Assembly (NCBI GenBank): GCA_917880885.1
Contig: OU862934.1
Span: 29,248,734 to 29,312,733, forward strand
Direction: 5' to 3'
Source: Limnephilus marmoratus
Taxonomy: Eukaryota; Arthropoda; Insecta; Trichoptera; Limnephilidae
Length of the DNA stretch: 64,000 bases
The first letter of the stretch is position 1. Each line of letters begins with the position of its first letter. Below the pieces are notes generated by a model. The model was not told where the DNA came from. It made no database searches and was given only the letters and a program-made list of their open reading frames with translations. Position numbers and translations under genes: made by a program. Shown piece after piece: positions 41,860 to 52,612 of the stretch.

Positions 41860-42000
41860 AAGATTGGATATTGATTTTACAAAAATAAAATGTTTTTTTT
41901 TATTCGATCCTTAGTCCGCAGAATGTCTGGCCGCCAAGGTTCATCAGGCGCTTCATACTACCAGACAAAATAACTTGCGTGGGACTGTGGATTTTTCGTA
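41860..42000 (-). repeat. Family F fragment (minus)
   Basis: Reverse of 38511-38655: GGTTTGAAGATTGGATATTG, GATCCTTAGTCCG, ACTTGCGTGGGAC. Confidence 0.55.
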
Positions 42001-42034
42001 TTATATTGAAACCAAGTAGCCGTGAATTAAATAA

Positions 42035-42155
42035 ATGTTTTATCGCTATCTTCTTGCAGGCTTAATCCTGTACATGAAAATGTTTGTCTCTTTTGAGTGT
42101 CGCTCGCTTCCGTTTCATCGAGTTTAAAATCAGAACGGTTTTCATTTCAATAATT
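42035..42155 (+). repeat. Satellite-like monomer S fragment
   Basis: CTTGCAGGCTAATCCTG-like start and TTGAGTGTCGCTCGCTTCCG: end half of a monomer. Confidence 0.5.
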
Positions 42156-43049
42156 AAATACTTCAGTCGGGGGATATTCTAAAAACCAGAAGAGTGTGGA
42201 TGAGACGATGTACGATAGAGAATGAAGCAAGAAGTGTACAGATGCAGTACACATTGTGTTCTTTCCGATCGATGGATAGTCAAATTTTAACTTTTTAAAA
42301 ATTTTTAAACTTTTAAAAATATGTTATTAAAATACTAGGAAACGTATCTGCTAAACCGGTTAAAATTAGGTTAATTTGGAAAATTTACCGTTTTAAACAT
42401 ACCTAATAACATGAAGATCTTGTTCCCAGATGCCCATAAAACATCTCGAAGGTGTAAATAAGTTGGGGTGTGATAAATAGCAGAAGTTATACGAAATAGT
42501 ACCTAGTAAAATTTAACTCGTGCACTAAAATGAGTTTTGATGCATGTTTTGGAAGGTTATTCCACGTCGTAAGAACTTTCGGCAGTCATTTCGACGAAAC
42601 TTTAAATATTTTAGAAAATTTTCTTCGCGGATTTTATTCAAGAAAGTGTGTTGAATTACAAAACAAGGAATATAGAGTTTGGTAAGGGATTGGAAACAGG
42701 TAATTTAAAAAAATATATTATATTATTCATATGTTTTTTACAATAAATAGGTAAACATTTTTTACATGTTAACGCCAAAAGAAATCGGTATAATATTAGT
42801 ACAAAACAGCATCACAGCACTCCGGCGGACAAAACGGTCTCTATCATTCATTTTGAGATTATTTTGTTTTCAAAAAGTTTCGTTAAAATCCGAAAGATGC
42901 CACTAGAAAAATAAATATTATATGTGTTTATTTCAACGTGTCGCATCCGGTCGCTGGTCGGAATTCGGCCGGCTAATGCACGTATCCACTAGGCAATGTT
43001 TTCAGAAAAAACTACCTGAAGTCTCAATGCCTGAAGTCATTATAATATG

Positions 43050-43050
<1 letters not shown>
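42156..43050. other. No gene seen
   Basis: Unassigned. The 74-codon frame at 42922 is partly a (TA)n translation. Confidence 0.4.

Positions 43051-43054
<4 letters not shown>

Positions 43055-43090
<36 letters not shown>
43055..43090. repeat. (TA)n microsatellite
   Basis: About 18 uninterrupted TA units. Confidence 0.9.
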
Positions 43091-43092
<2 letters not shown>

Positions 43093-43109
43093 TTGTATAT
43101 TTTGGTATG

Positions 43110-43295
43110 TTGTCTGTTTGGTAATTGGGGTGTGTTGTCAGGCTGAAGGTAGCGGGGAAGGGAAGGAGATGGGAAAGAAGAAGGTGGGGAAGTACCTAGC
43201 TATTTAGTTCTGGTAACCAAACACGGCTAAAGCCATTTCAAGTAACGTTTCAATTGTGTTTAGTGGTCTTACACCAGGGCGATAATGAGAGTAAC
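43110..43295 (-). repeat. Family E repeat (copy, minus)
   Basis: AATTGGGGTGTGTTGTCAGG, GTGGGGAAGTACCTAGC, AACACGGCTAAAGCCATTTC and TTACACCAGGGCGATAATGA align with 37410-37580. Confidence 0.6.
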
Positions 43296-43379
43296 TACTT
43301 ATTATGTCCTGTTCTTCACTTTTTTCATTATTTTAATTATACCAAAGCAAATAAAATTAGGAGAAAATGTAAATAAATT

Positions 43380-43470
43380 TAAATCCGATAGATGTATGTG
43401 TTTATCTCTTTTTCGTGTCGCTATATTTCGTTATTTTGAGTTTCATATAACAATGGGGCTAAAGAAGTTT
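43380..43470 (+). repeat. Satellite-like monomer S fragment
   Basis: TAGATGTATGTGTTTATC, TTTCGTGTCGCTATATTTCG, ATTTTGAGTTTCA: monomer end half. Confidence 0.5.
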
Positions 43471-43904
43471 TCATTTCAAAAATCTATTATTAAATTGCCA
43501 ACAATCGCGGCAACAGCCATTTCAACCAACGTTTCAATCATTCTAAATGGTGATCCATCTGCTATACTTTTATTATAAGAGTACCTTTCATTGCCCTCGA
43601 AATCCCAACCCAAAACTTTTCATATTTTTACTAAAAACAAGTAGTGGATAAGAAACACCAGTAGCGACCTCCTCGCCACTGTGAGTTATCCCGGAATAAC
43701 ATTATTATTATTATGGGAGGTAGTTGGTTGTAAAGTTTAGTGCATCTGAGGAAATGTAACTTATAAACTTCTCCGTCAAATATTCCACATAACTTCAACT
43801 TTAATGCAAGGACGGATGGGAGAGGTTGGATTACGCTAGTCTGGAACAACAACTAAAAAAAATTCCGGGTACCTTTTTGTCTACACAAACTTCACACGGT
43901 AGGC
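43471..43904. other. No gene seen
   Basis: A minus frame (43631-43852) contains YKLHFLRCTKLYNQLPPI, which might be a LINE C-terminal scrap; too short to call. Confidence 0.35.
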
Positions 43905-44185
43905 ATAAGAGTAAGAGCGGTGGGTAGGAATCTGGGGGTTAGTGTGTTCAAGAGTGACAGACGTTTAAATCATCCCTCCCACAGTGGTAGGTCGCAGGCG
44001 CCGGGTCGAGAGATTCCAACCGGAGAGGTCAAAAGGTCTCGCTCAACTGGAATAGCCCGCAGCTGGTGGGCTGGGCAGACGCATCCAAGACCTGGACAAA
44101 CTTTACCCCATGAACCCGTATCCGGACTTCCCTGCTAAGCTACCAAATGTAATGGAAAGCTTGGGTGGTGTTGGTTATCCAATAA
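43905..44185 (-). mobile_element. SINE-L copy 3 (3' truncated)
   Basis: Plus-strand landmarks: GAATCTGGGGGTTAGTGTG, CAAGAGTGACAGACG, GGGTCGAGAGATTCC, CAGACGCATCCAAGACCTGG, CTACCAAATGTAATGG. Tail hairpin absent. Confidence 0.6.
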
Positions 44186-44214
44186 ATGGTTTTACTTATT
44201 AAGTTATTCCAAAA

Positions 44215-44390
44215 AATACAATTATGCAATTCACACGCGATAGAAGTGAAACGTTCAGAAAACTAAAGTAGACAAGGGTGGGGAGGTTACGAAGCACCGC
44301 ACAAAGAGGAGATCGATTATACTATATCATTTTCTCTATGACATATATTTGTCTCTTTTTAGTGTCGCTATTTTTCGCTTTCACTTGTGA
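44215..44390 (+). repeat. Satellite-like monomer S, single copy
   Basis: ATGCAATTCACACGCGATAG, GTGAAACGTTCAGAAAACTA, AGCACCGCACAAAGAGGAGA, TTTTTAGTGTCGCTATTTTT. Nearly a full monomer. Confidence 0.6.
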
Positions 44391-44998
44391 ATATACGTGG
44401 TATAAGTTTGGGAGGTGGTTTATATTGACTAGAGGGAACGGAAATTGTCTTGTCACAGTTCTTTTTTCTTGTTGTACCTCACAACGGCAATTAAATGGTT
44501 ATTACATAAAAAAAAATAACAAAGATATTTTTAAGGAAATTGAATGATTCGATGGATGAAACAAGAAAATAATTTTGAAAATCACTTTTATGACACAAGG
44601 ATATATTAGATACTTACTAAATAAATAAAAAAATTAATTGTACATAACCTGATTCTTGCCTGAAGATAGAAACTGGAAGTGTGTTGTGGAAATCTCACCT
44701 GTGAAAAAAGAAAGTTAAATGTTAGTCAACGTTCAAAAATACATTTATAAAGCAAATGTTTTATGGTTATTGGCATTGCCTCATACAATTAATTTCCTAA
44801 GTAATTTTAATAAAATATTAATAACAGCTCGAGTGAAGTTTGGGTTTCGATTTGGCCATTCGATTTAATAAATAATTCCTAAAAATATAAATATGGAAAT
44901 AAATGAACTGCTTATTGCAGTTTAAAGCCAATGAATCAACCTAGATTTCACGGTTATTTTAGGTCATGTTTAATGAGATAAACAAAGAAAATATTAAT
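44391..44998. other. No gene seen
   Basis: Unassigned. Confidence 0.4.
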
Positions 44999-45733
44999 CT
45001 ATAATATAAAAATGAATCGCTAAATGTGTTGGTAAGCGCAAATCTCGTGATCAGCTGAACCGATTTCGCTAATTCTTTTTTTAGAATATTTCTTAAAGTA
45101 CGAGGATGGTTCTTACGGAGAGAAAAATTAAGAAAATTGCGCAGAAAATTGGATAATTTTAGAAAACATGAGCATGTTTGACAGTTCGCGTGTTTGAGAT
45201 GACATTTTGCTAAACATTGATTGTTCAATCAGGATTCTATTTTTGAAAATCTTTAATAAATTTATTTAATGTAGGTACTCCCCTAATAGTTTGAATCGAA
45301 TCAAGAATTTTAGATGTTTAATAGGTACCTATGTTAGGTACCAAATTTAATACACATGAAAAATGGAAATTTCAATAAACATTGTAAAAGGTGGCACACG
45401 GGCTGTTTAATAACTGAATGTACTGGGATTGAATATATGGAACGCGGGAGGAGGGTTGACGGGACGAGGGAGCGGGAAAGGGAAGAGGGAAGGCGGGGAA
45501 GGTGGAAGGGGACGTGTGAGGGGGGAGGGGGGTTCGTGGGACGGGGGAAGGGGGGGAGTGGAGTGGGGAGAGGGAAGGTGGAGGTGACGGAGTGGGAGTG
45601 GGAACGCGAGAGGGTAAGAGGACGCAGGAGAAGAAGGGGAGTCGGAAGACGATCGGAAAGAACGGGAAAGGACACTCAAGGAGAAACAATTTCTTTATTA
45701 AATGGCATAGCAACGCATGCCGGGACCAGCTAG
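44999..45733 (+). mobile_element. Non-autonomous Helitron with purine-rich insert
   Basis: 5' end TCTATAATATAAAAATGAAT, 3' end CGGGACCAGCTAG, flanked by A and T. Palindromic GCATGCC-type stem just before CTAG. Matches the copy at 9819-10376, but carries a 240-bp G/A tract (about 45435-45680). Confidence 0.85.
45435..45680 (+). repeat. Purine (GA-rich) tract inside Helitron
   Basis: The plus strand is almost only G and A with many GGGGG runs; a minus read is C/T-rich, which produces several open frames that are not genes. Confidence 0.85.
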
Positions 45734-45962
45734 TTCTAAAAAAATAATAACTTTGAAAACACCACTTTTTTGTAAACACCACTTTGTAACCATCACAAAA
45801 ATGGTGTTTACAAAGTTATTGTTTTATTTTAAATTAATAATGTCACATCACAAAGTTTACGCTTCATATGAACAAAAAAAAAAGAAAATATTGCTTGTAT
45901 TTTGAAATAAATCAATTTGTTTGGTTGAATGAAGTGGAATTTCGGAAGCGGCAATTAACATA

Positions 45963-47286
45963 CAAGGTGGGGCAAAAGTAATCATCCTATTGGAAAACGC
46001 TATAACTTTTGCAAATGGTGACAAATGTCAATTCGGTTTTTAAATTTGTGAAGTAAACAAACTCAAAATACAAATCAGCAAGTGATGAATCGGTTTACTC
46101 CGCAAGAACGCGGAATAATTGGTCCCATATTTTGCGTAACAATTCGTCGGTTGTGTTGGCGCAGCGTGAATTTCGTCGCAGATTTCCTGGCCGTCCGACA
46201 CCAACTGGACAAACACTGCGGGCGTTTGGCCACTCGCCTTGAAGAGACTGGGACAACACGAGATGTTCCCAAGGCTGGCCTGCCCCGGAGCAACCGTTCT
46301 GCTGAGATAATCGCTGCTGTTGCCCAAGATGTCGAACATGAGCCCGGAACATCGACCAGACGACGTGCCACGCAATTGGGCATTAGCCGGCGGTCCCTAC
46401 GCAGAATTTTGGTGAAAGATTTGAAGATGTTCCCTTACAAAGTGCAGACAGTGCATCAGCTGTTAGCTATTGACCGCCAAACGCGGATAACCTACCCTAA
46501 AGTCATCCTGAATCTCAACGAAAAGGTGGACGATTTTTCATCGAAAATTGTCATGAACGATGAAGCTCATTTCCATAATAGCGGTTACGTGAATAAACAA
46601 AATAAGCATTTCCGAGGCACCAAAAATCCGAGTATCACTCACGAAGAGCCATTACACCCGCTCAAAGTTACTGCGTGGTGTGCTGTTTACGCTAGAAGAG
46701 TCGTCGGGCCATTTTTTTTTTAAATCGCCGCGGGCCAAACGACGACTGTGGACGGCGCGCGCTACAGGGCCATGATTACCGATTTTTTTTCTTCGTCAAT
46801 TGGATGGATTGGGACCGGAGAACATGTGGTTACAACAGGACGGTGCAACGGCATACACTGCTCGAGCCACAACCGATATTCTGAAGGAAGAATTTCCGGG
46901 TCACCTAATCTCTCGTTTTGGTGATTTGCACTGGCCGGCCAGATCACCCTATTTAACCGTTCCAGACTTCTTTTTATGGTTTTTTTTTAAGTCGCGGGTT
47001 TACGTCATCAAGTCCCAGAATCTTGAAGCCCTTAAGGAGAATATTCGCCAAGAATTAGAGAACCTGTCGCCCAAAGTTCTGGCAAGAGTGATGGAAAATG
47101 CCATAAAACGGGCTCGTATGGTCATCAACTCTGGCGGCGGTCACTTGGCCAATATCATTTTCTCGACATGATGGAATAAATTCTAATGGATTAAATAAAC
47201 AAATTTCACAACCAGAATCAAAGTTTTTCATTTAATAAAAAAATTACAGCAAAAAAACATCGGATGATTACTTTTGCCCCACCTTG
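45963..47286 (+). mobile_element. mariner-superfamily element, nearly full length
   Basis: TA (45961-45962), inverted ends CAAGGTGGGGCAAAAGTAAT and ATTACTTTTGCCCCACCTTG (about 26 bp), TA (47287-47288). 1324 bp. TA duplication and short TIRs are standard for the superfamily. Coding region described next. Confidence 0.9.
46085..47171 (+). pseudogene. mariner-like transposase, three catalytic Asp, frameshifted
   Basis: Begins MNRFTPQERG. Conserved REFRRRFPGRPTPTGQ reads in another frame (46160-46210), then RLEETGT and a second HTH (GISRRSLRRILVKDLKMFPY) return to frame. Catalytic segments: NDEAHFHNSGYVNKQN (first D), QQDGATAYTARATTDIL (second D) and RSPYLTVPDFFLW (third D). I count 41 residues between the second and third Asp, the DD41D spacing reported for rosa-type mariners. 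Frameshifts at the T runs near 46715 and 46778 break the middle. The enzyme would cut and paste DNA at TA; this copy is dead but little altered. Confidence 0.85.
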
Positions 47287-47289
47287 TAG

Positions 47290-47620
47290 TTCCCGAAATT
47301 TAATCGAGCTGAAACGTGGCAGATGAACTAGTTGTCGATGAGAACGCATTTCTCTTTCAGCAATTAATACAGATGCAATAAATATTAGTCTGATCTAATT
47401 GATTAGCTTTTGACTACAATCCCTGGGTAGAAAGTTTCAATCCTCAGACAAAACAATTATTTTTTTTTTTTAAAGTTTTAAAAGACAATCTGAAAATAGG
47501 TATTAAAAAAACCTTCTATTATATGGGTTGATTTTTTTAAATAAAATTCTACAACTTCTTTTCTCTAGAAATGGTTTAATTAAAACTATTTAATAATATA
47601 ATTAGACCAGAGGTAGGACC
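47290..47620. other. No gene seen
   Basis: Unassigned. Confidence 0.4.
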
Positions 47621-47625
47621 TAAGA

Positions 47626-47662
47626 TTAAAGCTGAGATTAAAGCTAAGATTAAAGCTAACCT
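47626..47662 (+). repeat. 12-bp tandem repeat, three units
   Basis: AAGATTAAAGCT, GAGATTAAAGCT, AAGATTAAAGCT. Confidence 0.8.
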
Positions 47663-47879
47663 ATGGTTCCAGCTGCAATATCTCCACCCTAAACCGGGGC
47701 GCAGTAGTTAAGGTGATATTGCACAACAGGGACTGGTTTATTCTCACCACGTGACATGAAAGACCCCGCCTGTACCTCCCTCACCACTTTCACCCACCCT
47801 CATCCACTTATTCTATCTTCTATCCAATTTCATCTATTTTTACCAACCCATTATTATTATTTCACTGAAGCTTAATTTT
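47663..47879. other. Short unassigned stretch with inverted repeat
   Basis: GCAATATCTCCACC (47674) and GGTGATATTGC (47720) are an inverted pair enclosing ~35 bp; could be MITE remnant. Otherwise nothing. Confidence 0.35.
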
Positions 47880-48305
47880 TTTTTTTACATTAGCTCCACA
47901 ACGGAGCCCCTGAAGAAAATAATTTTCCTCAAGGCCTATATCATCTCTAGAGATAACGTGTGGTGGGTCTTTTTGAGAAAAGGAAGGAGATGAAGTTCTG
48001 GGTGGGAAAAACTATCTACGTGGCTATGTGGGTTGGTAGGAATATGGGGTCAGTGAGTCAAGTGTGACAGACGTATAAATCCGTCCCTCTCACTGCAGTG
48101 CAAAGCAATGGGTCGAGAGAGTCCGGATGGAGAGATCAAAGAGTCTCCCACAACCAGTCTCTCCTAATCTGGCCTGCCAAGCTATAGGTAGGCAGTCGCA
48201 TCCATCACCAAGACCAGGACAAATCTCACCCCCTGAGCCCAGGCACTCCTAAGTCACCAAATGTAGCAAACTACTTGGGGTGATCTACGGTGGAGGTGTT
48301 GGTTA
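47880..48305 (-). mobile_element. SINE-L copy 4, most complete
   Basis: Minus strand, with T run 47876-47887 for the poly-A, tail hairpin arms around GGAGCCCCTGAAG and CTTCAGGGGCT on the opposite strand, body with GACAGACGTATAAATCC and GGTCGAGAGAGTCC, head CACCAAATGTAGCAAAC. ~425 bp; the 3' ~130 bp match the LINE 3' end at 15580-15705. Confidence 0.7.
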
Positions 48306-48309
48306 TATA

Positions 48310-48691
48310 CACGGTGTCCGGAAACTCGTAGTACAAGCGGGAAACTGGTAAATCTACATCACATTCAGAGTCGATTTGTGATATAACTTTTTTGATTTGA
48401 GCTTTCGTTTTCGAGTAAATCGGGTCCGAAGTTGTAATTTTTTTGGTTAAATTTGAAAAAAAATTTCACTAGGGGGTTGATTTCAGCTGTGTAATGTCTT
48501 ATAAAATGCATCAAAGGATAAACCGGACTCAAAAATTTTTTTAACCCTTTAGTTGCCGAAAAAATGGAAAAATAGAAAAAAAATATATTAAAATCGAAAT
48601 GCTCAGATCGAAAAAAAATAAGTTTTTGGGTTCTCTAAGTGATGTAGATTCACCAGTTTCCCGCTTGTACTACGAGTTTCCGGACACGTTG
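48310..48691. mobile_element. Tc1/mariner-like MITE, long TIRs
   Basis: TA on each side (48308-48309, 48692-48693). Ends CACGGTGTCCGGAAACTCGT and ACGAGTTTCCGGACACGTTG, TIR ~55 bp to GATGTAGATT. Interior is AT-rich and non-coding. It sits at the end of the SINE-L copy. Confidence 0.8.
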
Positions 48692-48744
48692 TATAACGTG
48701 TTCATTTTTTTATCTCCAAACTGGGACAGCGACAAAAGGTAGGT

Positions 48745-48835
48745 ACTTAATAATAATAATAAATTTGGACAACTTATATAGCGCTGTTTACGCAAAAAAT
48801 CGCCCCAAGAACGCTGGACGATTGGAATAAGTTTA
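48745..48835 (-). repeat. Family F 3' end
   Basis: TAATAATAATAAATTTGG, TATAGCGCTGTTTACGC, GCCCCAAGAACGCTGG; reversed copy. Confidence 0.5.
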
Positions 48836-49463
48836 CGTTGGTTTACGAGTAAACTCTGTAAACGACAGATCAAAGAGCAGAGAATATGTTTTCTCGTCAG
48901 GTATCTTTTATCTATGGTTAGATGCATTATGAGATTTTATGCGCGGGACATTTTGGCGTCCCGAAGCTGTGTTCGGGGACACAGGAACACGCTGCCTGAA
49001 AACGGGACTGTCCAATTGAATACGGGACGTATGGTCACATTAGTTATATACCTAGTTTTAACCGACTTCTTATTGTAAAGAAATTTAGCTATCAAAAGAA
49101 ATTGAAATCATTCCACAGCTCATATTTTGCTATTTTGACTAAAGTGTTGCCGACCACTGATCTACGAGTATGTACCTTATAAAGCTATGAAATAATATCA
49201 AATATTTTAAATAAAGCTTCATACCATTTTATTTGTTTCAAGTTTAAATAAAATTGAATAAGAAAAAGTTTTCGTGAAAATTAATGGCAAGTTGTAAAAA
49301 TAATAACAGAAAATTTACTTTCTACGCAGACAAAATAACACAGTTAAAACATTTTGAAGCAAGATTTTTAAAGTGCTATAAATTATTAGCCAAGAATAAA
49401 GCAAGCCTGTTAACCCTTCAGGTTAATTTGTTCGCTTTTGGGAACAACTCATGTACGTTAGTC
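48836..49463. other. No gene seen
   Basis: Unassigned; short frames here have no family features. Confidence 0.4.
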
Positions 49464-49466
49464 TAA

Positions 49467-49875
49467 GGCTGAATTTAGTCTTACGCTGACCGCACGCGCA
49501 CCGTCAGCGCTGATGGTCGAGATATATGAACTTCTAGGAAGCGTTTTTGAATGACGCGTAGCTATCAGCGCGCAAGGTGGTCGCGCTTCGGCGCCGCGTA
49601 GCTGTCGGCGCTGACGATCGCCTCTGCTTTCAGTGAGCGTTCTAGTGTCAAGCGGAGCGGACATCGTCAGCGTGTACAGTCATAGCGAATCGTTTTAATT
49701 TTTTTAAGATAGGTAGTACAAAGCAGCAATAACTAATACACTCCGCATTTTAAGTCTTCGTCTGTACAGTAAGGCGGTCAGTATGATACTGAAACGAGCC
49801 ACGCTGAGCCTCAGCGCTGACGAACTACGCGCTGATCTATGAGCGCTGACGGTGAGCGTGAGACTAAATTCAGCC
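49467..49875. mobile_element. PIF/Harbinger-like MITE
   Basis: TAA duplications (49464-49466, 49876-49878) flank GGCTGAATTTAGTCT and AGACTAAATTCAGCC. 3-bp TAA target and GG-starting ends fit Harbinger. Both arms carry repeated CAGCGCTGACG-like 11-mers and are GC-rich, unlike the flanks. Confidence 0.75.
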
Positions 49876-49878
49876 TAA

Positions 49879-50885
49879 CAGAAATCGTTGTGTCTCCCTT
49901 ACTATCATGGTCAGAAACATGATATAAACGGTAAAACAAAGAAAAAATATCACGCTTTATATTCAAATCTAAGAGTAAACCACAAATTAATTAAAATTCA
50001 CACATTTATGAAACCAAAATTACCGATAGCAATTTGAAAAAAAAACTGAATCTTTGGGAATTTTTTATTAGGTAATTTTCAAATTAAACGACAAAAAAGT
50101 GAAGTGACGATAACTTGTACAATACATTTGTCTAATAAAATATATGTTTTTTAATTTTTTTCGTTGTCTGTAATTTCACTGATATAAAAATAAAAATGAT
50201 CAATTTTTAAAACCAGTTTGAATTCAAATTTGAAAGCGTATTTCATCATTTTTCAAAAGAAATTTTAGGTTTTTGGATACATTGAGAAATTCCGACAAAA
50301 TGCCCGAGCCCTGAGGGGTTGAAAAAATCTGCGCCAAACCTGATAAGTAAAAGTACACCATTTGAAAATATCAAATAGCAAAAATTTTCGTAAGTAATAC
50401 TTCCTAATAGTCGTTGAAAAATATTAAAAAACTTTTCACACCATAATAACAATATTATGAATACGTCCAAGTTTTGGTCAGTTTGTTTTTATTTTCGTAC
50501 TAAAACATCTTTGACATAAAAAAGTTAAAGAGTGTTTGTTTAATGATAAATTCACCACCCATCCTCAAATAACTTTCTCTCAAACTTAATTCCGGATCCG
50601 GAGCACAGAAACTGGAGAAGTAAGAGCACGTTTATATTTTGTTAGCGAGAAAAGAATGCCCGAAAGGGAATATTGTTCACACTAATCGAGGCACGTTCTT
50701 CTTTGGGAAAAAAAAAAACAAAATAAAACTAGACAAATCGACTTTTCAAAGATTTATAAATTGGATTCAGAAGGATTTATTTAACGTAATGTGGAGTTGG
50801 GGCTATTCGACTTTCGTATCAAAGACTATAATATATGACAGTTGTTGAATATTGGCCTCTTAAATTTTAAGGAAAAACTTCAATA
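49879..50885. other. No gene seen
   Basis: Unassigned AT-rich DNA. Confidence 0.4.
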
Positions 50886-50889
50886 ATGG

Positions 50890-51146
50890 TGTGGCAGATG
50901 AACAAGCCAGCGATCTACAATCGTACAGCATTCCTATTGGTCCCCCATACACCAATAGGGATCCGCCTTTCTCATGAGTCATTCTTGTGCAGTGACAAAA
51001 ATCAACCAATTTGTTCTGTTTTGAACTGACGGATAATAAACGACCTTGTAAATCGTCACTTGTTCGCTTTCCACTTTCTTATATACATTGTTCATATATT
51101 ATATTGGTACGGTATATTTAGATGTTATTTGTTAAATAAACTTGTT
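50890..51146 (+). mobile_element. Possible short solo LTR
   Basis: TGTGGCAGATGAACAAGC to CTTGTTACCA, with TATATA near 51075 and AATAAA at 51136. It ends where RTE coding sequence starts. No target duplication was found. Confidence 0.3.
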
Positions 51147-52180
51147 ACCAAAATTTCGAAACGGTACCAAGATTCACATACCTAGGCTCCCTAATAACAA
51201 AGGGCAATAGTACCACAGAGGAGATCCAGATGCACATAGTGAACAGAAATTGCTGTTATTTCCGCCTACAAAACCTATTAAAATCCAGACTTCTGTCCAA
51301 AAACACTGGTAAATATTCGGAACAAACGTCAACGGTTATGTAACGGGATTGTGTATGTTATCTTTACTTTAAAAAATAGCCTACGTTTTTGAATGGTTTG
51401 TTTGGCTACGCAGGGTTTGTGTAGCGGGCTTGTGTATATTATCTTAATTTTAAAAGTTTTATCAAAAAAAAGTGCGTATTAACCGTTGACGTTTGTTCCG
51501 AACTGCAAACAGAGTGATTTGACAGTGTGAAAGCAAATTTTCAATTTACGTAAATAAAATTAAAAATGTAACATTTTCAACCTCCCCCAATGCAAATAGT
51601 TGTCTTTTATGGTAATTAAGAAGAATCTAAAAGTTTTATAAAAAAAAGTGCGTATTAACCGTTGACGTTTGTTCCGAACAATTACCGAAACACTAAGGTA
51701 TTAGTGCACAAAACACTTATCAGACCAGTACTTACGTACGCAGCTGAGACTTGGGTACTAACTAAGAGGAATGGGCGAGCACTAGACGTTTTTAAAAGAA
51801 AAAAATTGAGGCGCATCTTCGGACCGGTTCTAGAAAATGGATTTCGGCACAGACGTTACAACAATTAGATCTATACTTTGTTTAATAAACGTTACAAAAT
51901 TTATAAAATTAGGAAGACTTCGGTGGCTGGGTCATGTGGAGAGAATGACCGAGCATCAAGCACCAAAGCCCCAGCTGAACTCAAGACCAATAGGGCGAAG
52001 GAGCCTGGGAAGACCAAGGTTAAGATGGAGCGACAACGTCCTCAAAGACATATCTATCTTGGAGCTTCTAAACTGGAGAGAGCTGGCACAAAACCAAGAT
52101 GAGTGGAGGAAGACTCTTGAGGAGGTCAAGACCCACCAGGGGTTGTAGAGCCAATAGTGATGATGATAATGAAACTTGTA
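51147..52180 (+). pseudogene. RTE-clade RT C-terminal fragment (copy 2), with MITE inside
   Basis: Reads ETVPRFTYLGSLITKGN and YFRLQNLLKSRLLSKNT, then a 379-bp insertion, then KTLIRPVLTYAAETWVL, RRIFGPVLENGF, a frameshift near 51865, RLRWLGHVERMTEHQAP, GRRSLGRPRLRWSDNV and WRKTLEEVKTHQGL stop (52146). Nearly the same protein end as 17697-18270. 3' tail GATGATGATAATGAA, the trinucleotide-like tail of RTE. No catalytic core. Confidence 0.85.
51308..51686. mobile_element. MITE with ~30-bp TIRs in RTE coding sequence
   Basis: Ends GGTAAATATTCGGAACAAAC and the inverse of GGTAATTGTTCGGAACAAAC; target duplication AAACACT on both sides (51301-51307, 51688-51694) restores RTE coding order. The right end (GTATTAACCGTTGACGTTTG plus ~30 bp before it) occurs twice, at 51455-51506 and 51628-51679, a partial internal duplication. 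7- or 8-bp target; superfamily open. Confidence 0.78.
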
Positions 52181-52500
52181 AGTTCAATATCCAATCCTTG
52201 TTTTATCACACATCTCACACTTAAATAAATACTACCCCGTAATGGCTTGTGCAATATTGGTAGTACATAAAAACGATAAATTTATGATCACTGAAAAGAT
52301 AAATAAATAACTACTTACGGAAAAATTTTATGCTAAATTACAATTTTCGATAAAAATTTACTATAAATTTACTATTAAATTTTCTTTGGATAAATGAAAG
52401 CTTTCCTTCTTCTAAATTTTACTTCATTAAAGTTTTAATTCAAAGAAATTAATATAAAATTCAATTTGTATTAAAACAACTCTCTCTCTTTACAACTTTT
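52181..52500. other. No gene seen
   Basis: Unassigned AT-rich DNA. Confidence 0.4.
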
Positions 52501-52504
52501 TTTT

Positions 52505-52612
52505 TGTTCCAGTTGGGACCGTTATCTTTTAGTTTTTCTATGTCTTGTTCTCTTTCATATTTCATTTAAATTATTAGTGTTATCTCCTTCTTCAATGATA
52601 TAATATAAAATT
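52505..52612 (+). repeat. SINE-like family 2, copy 2 (head lost)
   Basis: CCAGTTGGGACCGTTATC, TGTCTTGTTCTCTTTCATAT and TTCAATGATATAATAT match the body of 4155-4262. Confidence 0.5.

Noticed and set aside
41925..41960. CTGATGA on the minus strand within family F
   Set aside because: No GAAA core or stem II follows.
42922..43146. 74-codon ORF with Ile-Tyr repeats
   Set aside because: The repeats are translation of a (TA)n microsatellite.
43631..43852. Possible LINE C-terminal protein
   Set aside because: Only one short K-L-Y-N-Q-L-P block; too little to call.
45334..45782. ORFs of 90-136 codons rich in Pro/Ser or Gly/Arg/Glu
   Set aside because: Translations of the purine tract in the Helitron; low complexity.
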